Shown here in pieces: positions 4,713 through 5,831 of a stretch of 5,831 bases of DNA. Position 1 is the stretch's first letter, and every line of letters begins with the position of its first letter. Under the pieces are notes generated by a model that was given only the letters and a program-made list of their open reading frames with translations, was not told the DNA's origin and made no database searches. This DNA is from Actinomycetes bacterium (GTDB lineage: Bacteria > Actinomycetota > Acidimicrobiia > Acidimicrobiales > RAAP-2): contig JAJYDR010000131.1 in assembly GCA_021777285.1 (NCBI GenBank), positions 1 to 5,831 of the forward strand, read 5' to 3'. Made by a program: the position numbers and the translations under genes.

Positions 4713-5828
4713 GTGTTCGCGGTCACGAATATCCCGTATCCCAGCTGGCTGAATCCCGCTGACAACACCTGGCAGCTGGTCGCGGCCACGTTGGTCGGCC
4801 TGATGAGCCTGCCCGGGTTGGCCGTCCTCTACGGCGGACTGGTGCGAAAGAAGTGGATCGTCAACACCATGCTGATGGTCTTCGTCGGCTTCTCGTTGAC
4901 CCTGGTCGTGTGGATGCTCTGGGGTTACAACCTGGCCTTCGGTCCCCAGTCGCACTTCGGTCCGACCGGCTCGTTCTGGAGCGGCTTCATCGGCCACTTC
5001 ACCCCGCTCTCGACTGCCGGCGCCGAGCAGGGCCAGGCGGTCTCGGGAGCGAACACGCTCATCCCCTTCCACTTCTCAACCGCGACTCTCGCCTACTTCC
5101 AGTTCGTCTTTGCGGCCATTACGCCATTGCTCTTCCTCGGCGCACTCGTCGGCCGTTTGAAGTTCAAGGCCTGGCTGTTGATCGTGCCGATGTGGATCAC
5201 ACTCGTCTACTGCGTGAACGCCGCGCTGTTATGGGGTGGCGGGTTCTTCGCCCAGAAGGGCGCCGTCGACTACTCCGGTGGCTACGTCATCCACCTCTCG
5301 GCCGGCGTCGCGGCCTTCGTCGGTGCGGCCATCATCGGCCCGCGTCGCTGGCAGGACCGCGAGAACGCGTTCCCGAGCAACCTCATGATGGTCGCGGTCG
5401 GGGCCGGCATCCTCTGGCTCGGCTGGAACGGCTTTAACGGCGGTGACCCCTTCTACGCCGGGGCCGACGCGGCGAGCGCCGTGTTGAACACGAACGTCGC
5501 GACGGCGGTCGGAGTGCTCACGTGGCTGCTGATGGACATGTTCTTCTCGCGCCAGAAGAAGCCGACGTTCCTCGGCGCCATCAACGGCATGCTCTGCGGG
5601 CTGGTCGCGATCACCCCGAGTGCGGGCTGGGTGAACGGCACCGGGGCCATCTTCGTCGGCCTCATCGCGGCGACGATCGTCTGGTTCGCGTGGAACTACC
5701 TCTCGCGCATTCGTCCGTTCTCAAAGGTGGACGACGCCATGGGCGTGGTCTACACCCACGGCATCGCCGGCCTGGTTGGCGGTCTGCTGGTGGGAATCCT
5801 GGCCGACCCGGGCATGGTAATGCCTTGA
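4713..5828 (+). CDS. amt: Amt-family ammonium transporter, C-terminally short
   Basis: The 371-residue product is an Amt/Mep/Rh ammonium channel of the inner membrane. After a short N-terminus, the first helix and signature (PGLAVLYGGLVRKK, 34-47) match the family. Pore residues are present: Phe133 (E. coli Phe107), Trp174, Asp186, Phe241, and the twin histidines His194 and His349. The start is a GTG with AGGAGG at 4703-4708. Amt proteins normally have 11 helices and over 400 residues, ending in a cytoplasmic tail that binds PII/GlnK. Here the frame stops at TGA 5826-5828, directly after the helix carrying His349, so helix 11 and the tail are missing. Either the gene is truncated or a frameshift lies near the end. 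The upstream GlnR-like boxes suggest nitrogen-limitation control. Confidence 0.88.
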   Translation: MFAVTNIPYPSWLNPADNTWQLVAATLVGLMSLPGLAVLYGGLVRKKWIVNTMLMVFVGFSLTLVVWMLWGYNLAFGPQSHFGPTGSFWSGFIGHFTPLSTAGAEQGQAVSGANTLIPFHFSTATLAYFQFVFAAITPLLFLGALVGRLKFKAWLLIVPMWITLVYCVNAALLWGGGFFAQKGAVDYSGGYVIHLSAGVAAFVGAAIIGPRRWQDRENAFPSNLMMVAVGAGILWLGWNGFNGGDPFYAGADAASAVLNTNVATAVGVLTWLLMDMFFSRQKKPTFLGAINGMLCGLVAITPSAGWVNGTGAIFVGLIAATIVWFAWNYLSRIRPFSKVDDAMGVVYTHGIAGLVGGLLVGILADPGMVMP

Positions 5829-5831
5829 CTT

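Overview
The window looks like a piece of an actinobacterial chromosome (Actinomycetota, possibly an Acidimicrobiia-type lineage; the class is a guess). The grounds are high G+C in the right-hand genes, a Dcd very close in length and motifs to the bifunctional mycobacterial enzyme, an Rv0338c/EtfD-type Fe-S oxidoreductase, GTG starts, probable leaderless promoters, and a GlnR-like box pattern upstream of an ammonium transporter.

Layout. Positions 1-188 hold the 5' end of an unrecognised membrane-protein gene on the minus strand, running off the left edge. Positions 189-555 hold no convincing gene but contain phased short repeats (445-512) and a dyad (525-540). A 43-bp perfect direct repeat occurs at 556-598 and 1709-1751. 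The right copy is the 3' half of an intact minus-strand tRNA-Gly(CCC) gene (1711-1784); the left copy is a detached fragment of it. Between them lies a compact, less G+C-rich segment with a higBA-type toxin-antitoxin operon (704-1324), a possible small membrane protein (1340-1600) and a second set of phased repeats (1578-1648). To the right is a conserved housekeeping block, all on the plus strand: dcd (1880-2449), an EtfD-like membrane Fe-S oxidoreductase (2503-4599) and an Amt-family ammonium transporter (4713-5828).

The main finding is that 556-1751 has the structure of a very small integrated element at a tRNA 3' end, with no integrase inside. The DNA immediately left of each 43-bp repeat is also related: roughly 60% ungapped identity by hand over about 80 bp at the same 1153-bp offset, with TGGGCA-type repeats at about 10-11 bp periodicity. 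This suggests two related elements stacked in the same orientation at one tRNA gene, with probable recombinase arm sites beside each core. The nearer one carries a toxin-antitoxin module whose promoter, operator and leaderless GTG start can be read from the sequence.

The housekeeping genes cover pyrimidine nucleotide supply (dCTP to dUMP), electron transfer from reduced electron-transfer flavoprotein to the quinone pool (inferred), and ammonium uptake probably under nitrogen control. The Amt reading frame stops early, after the tenth membrane helix, so it is either truncated or frameshifted.
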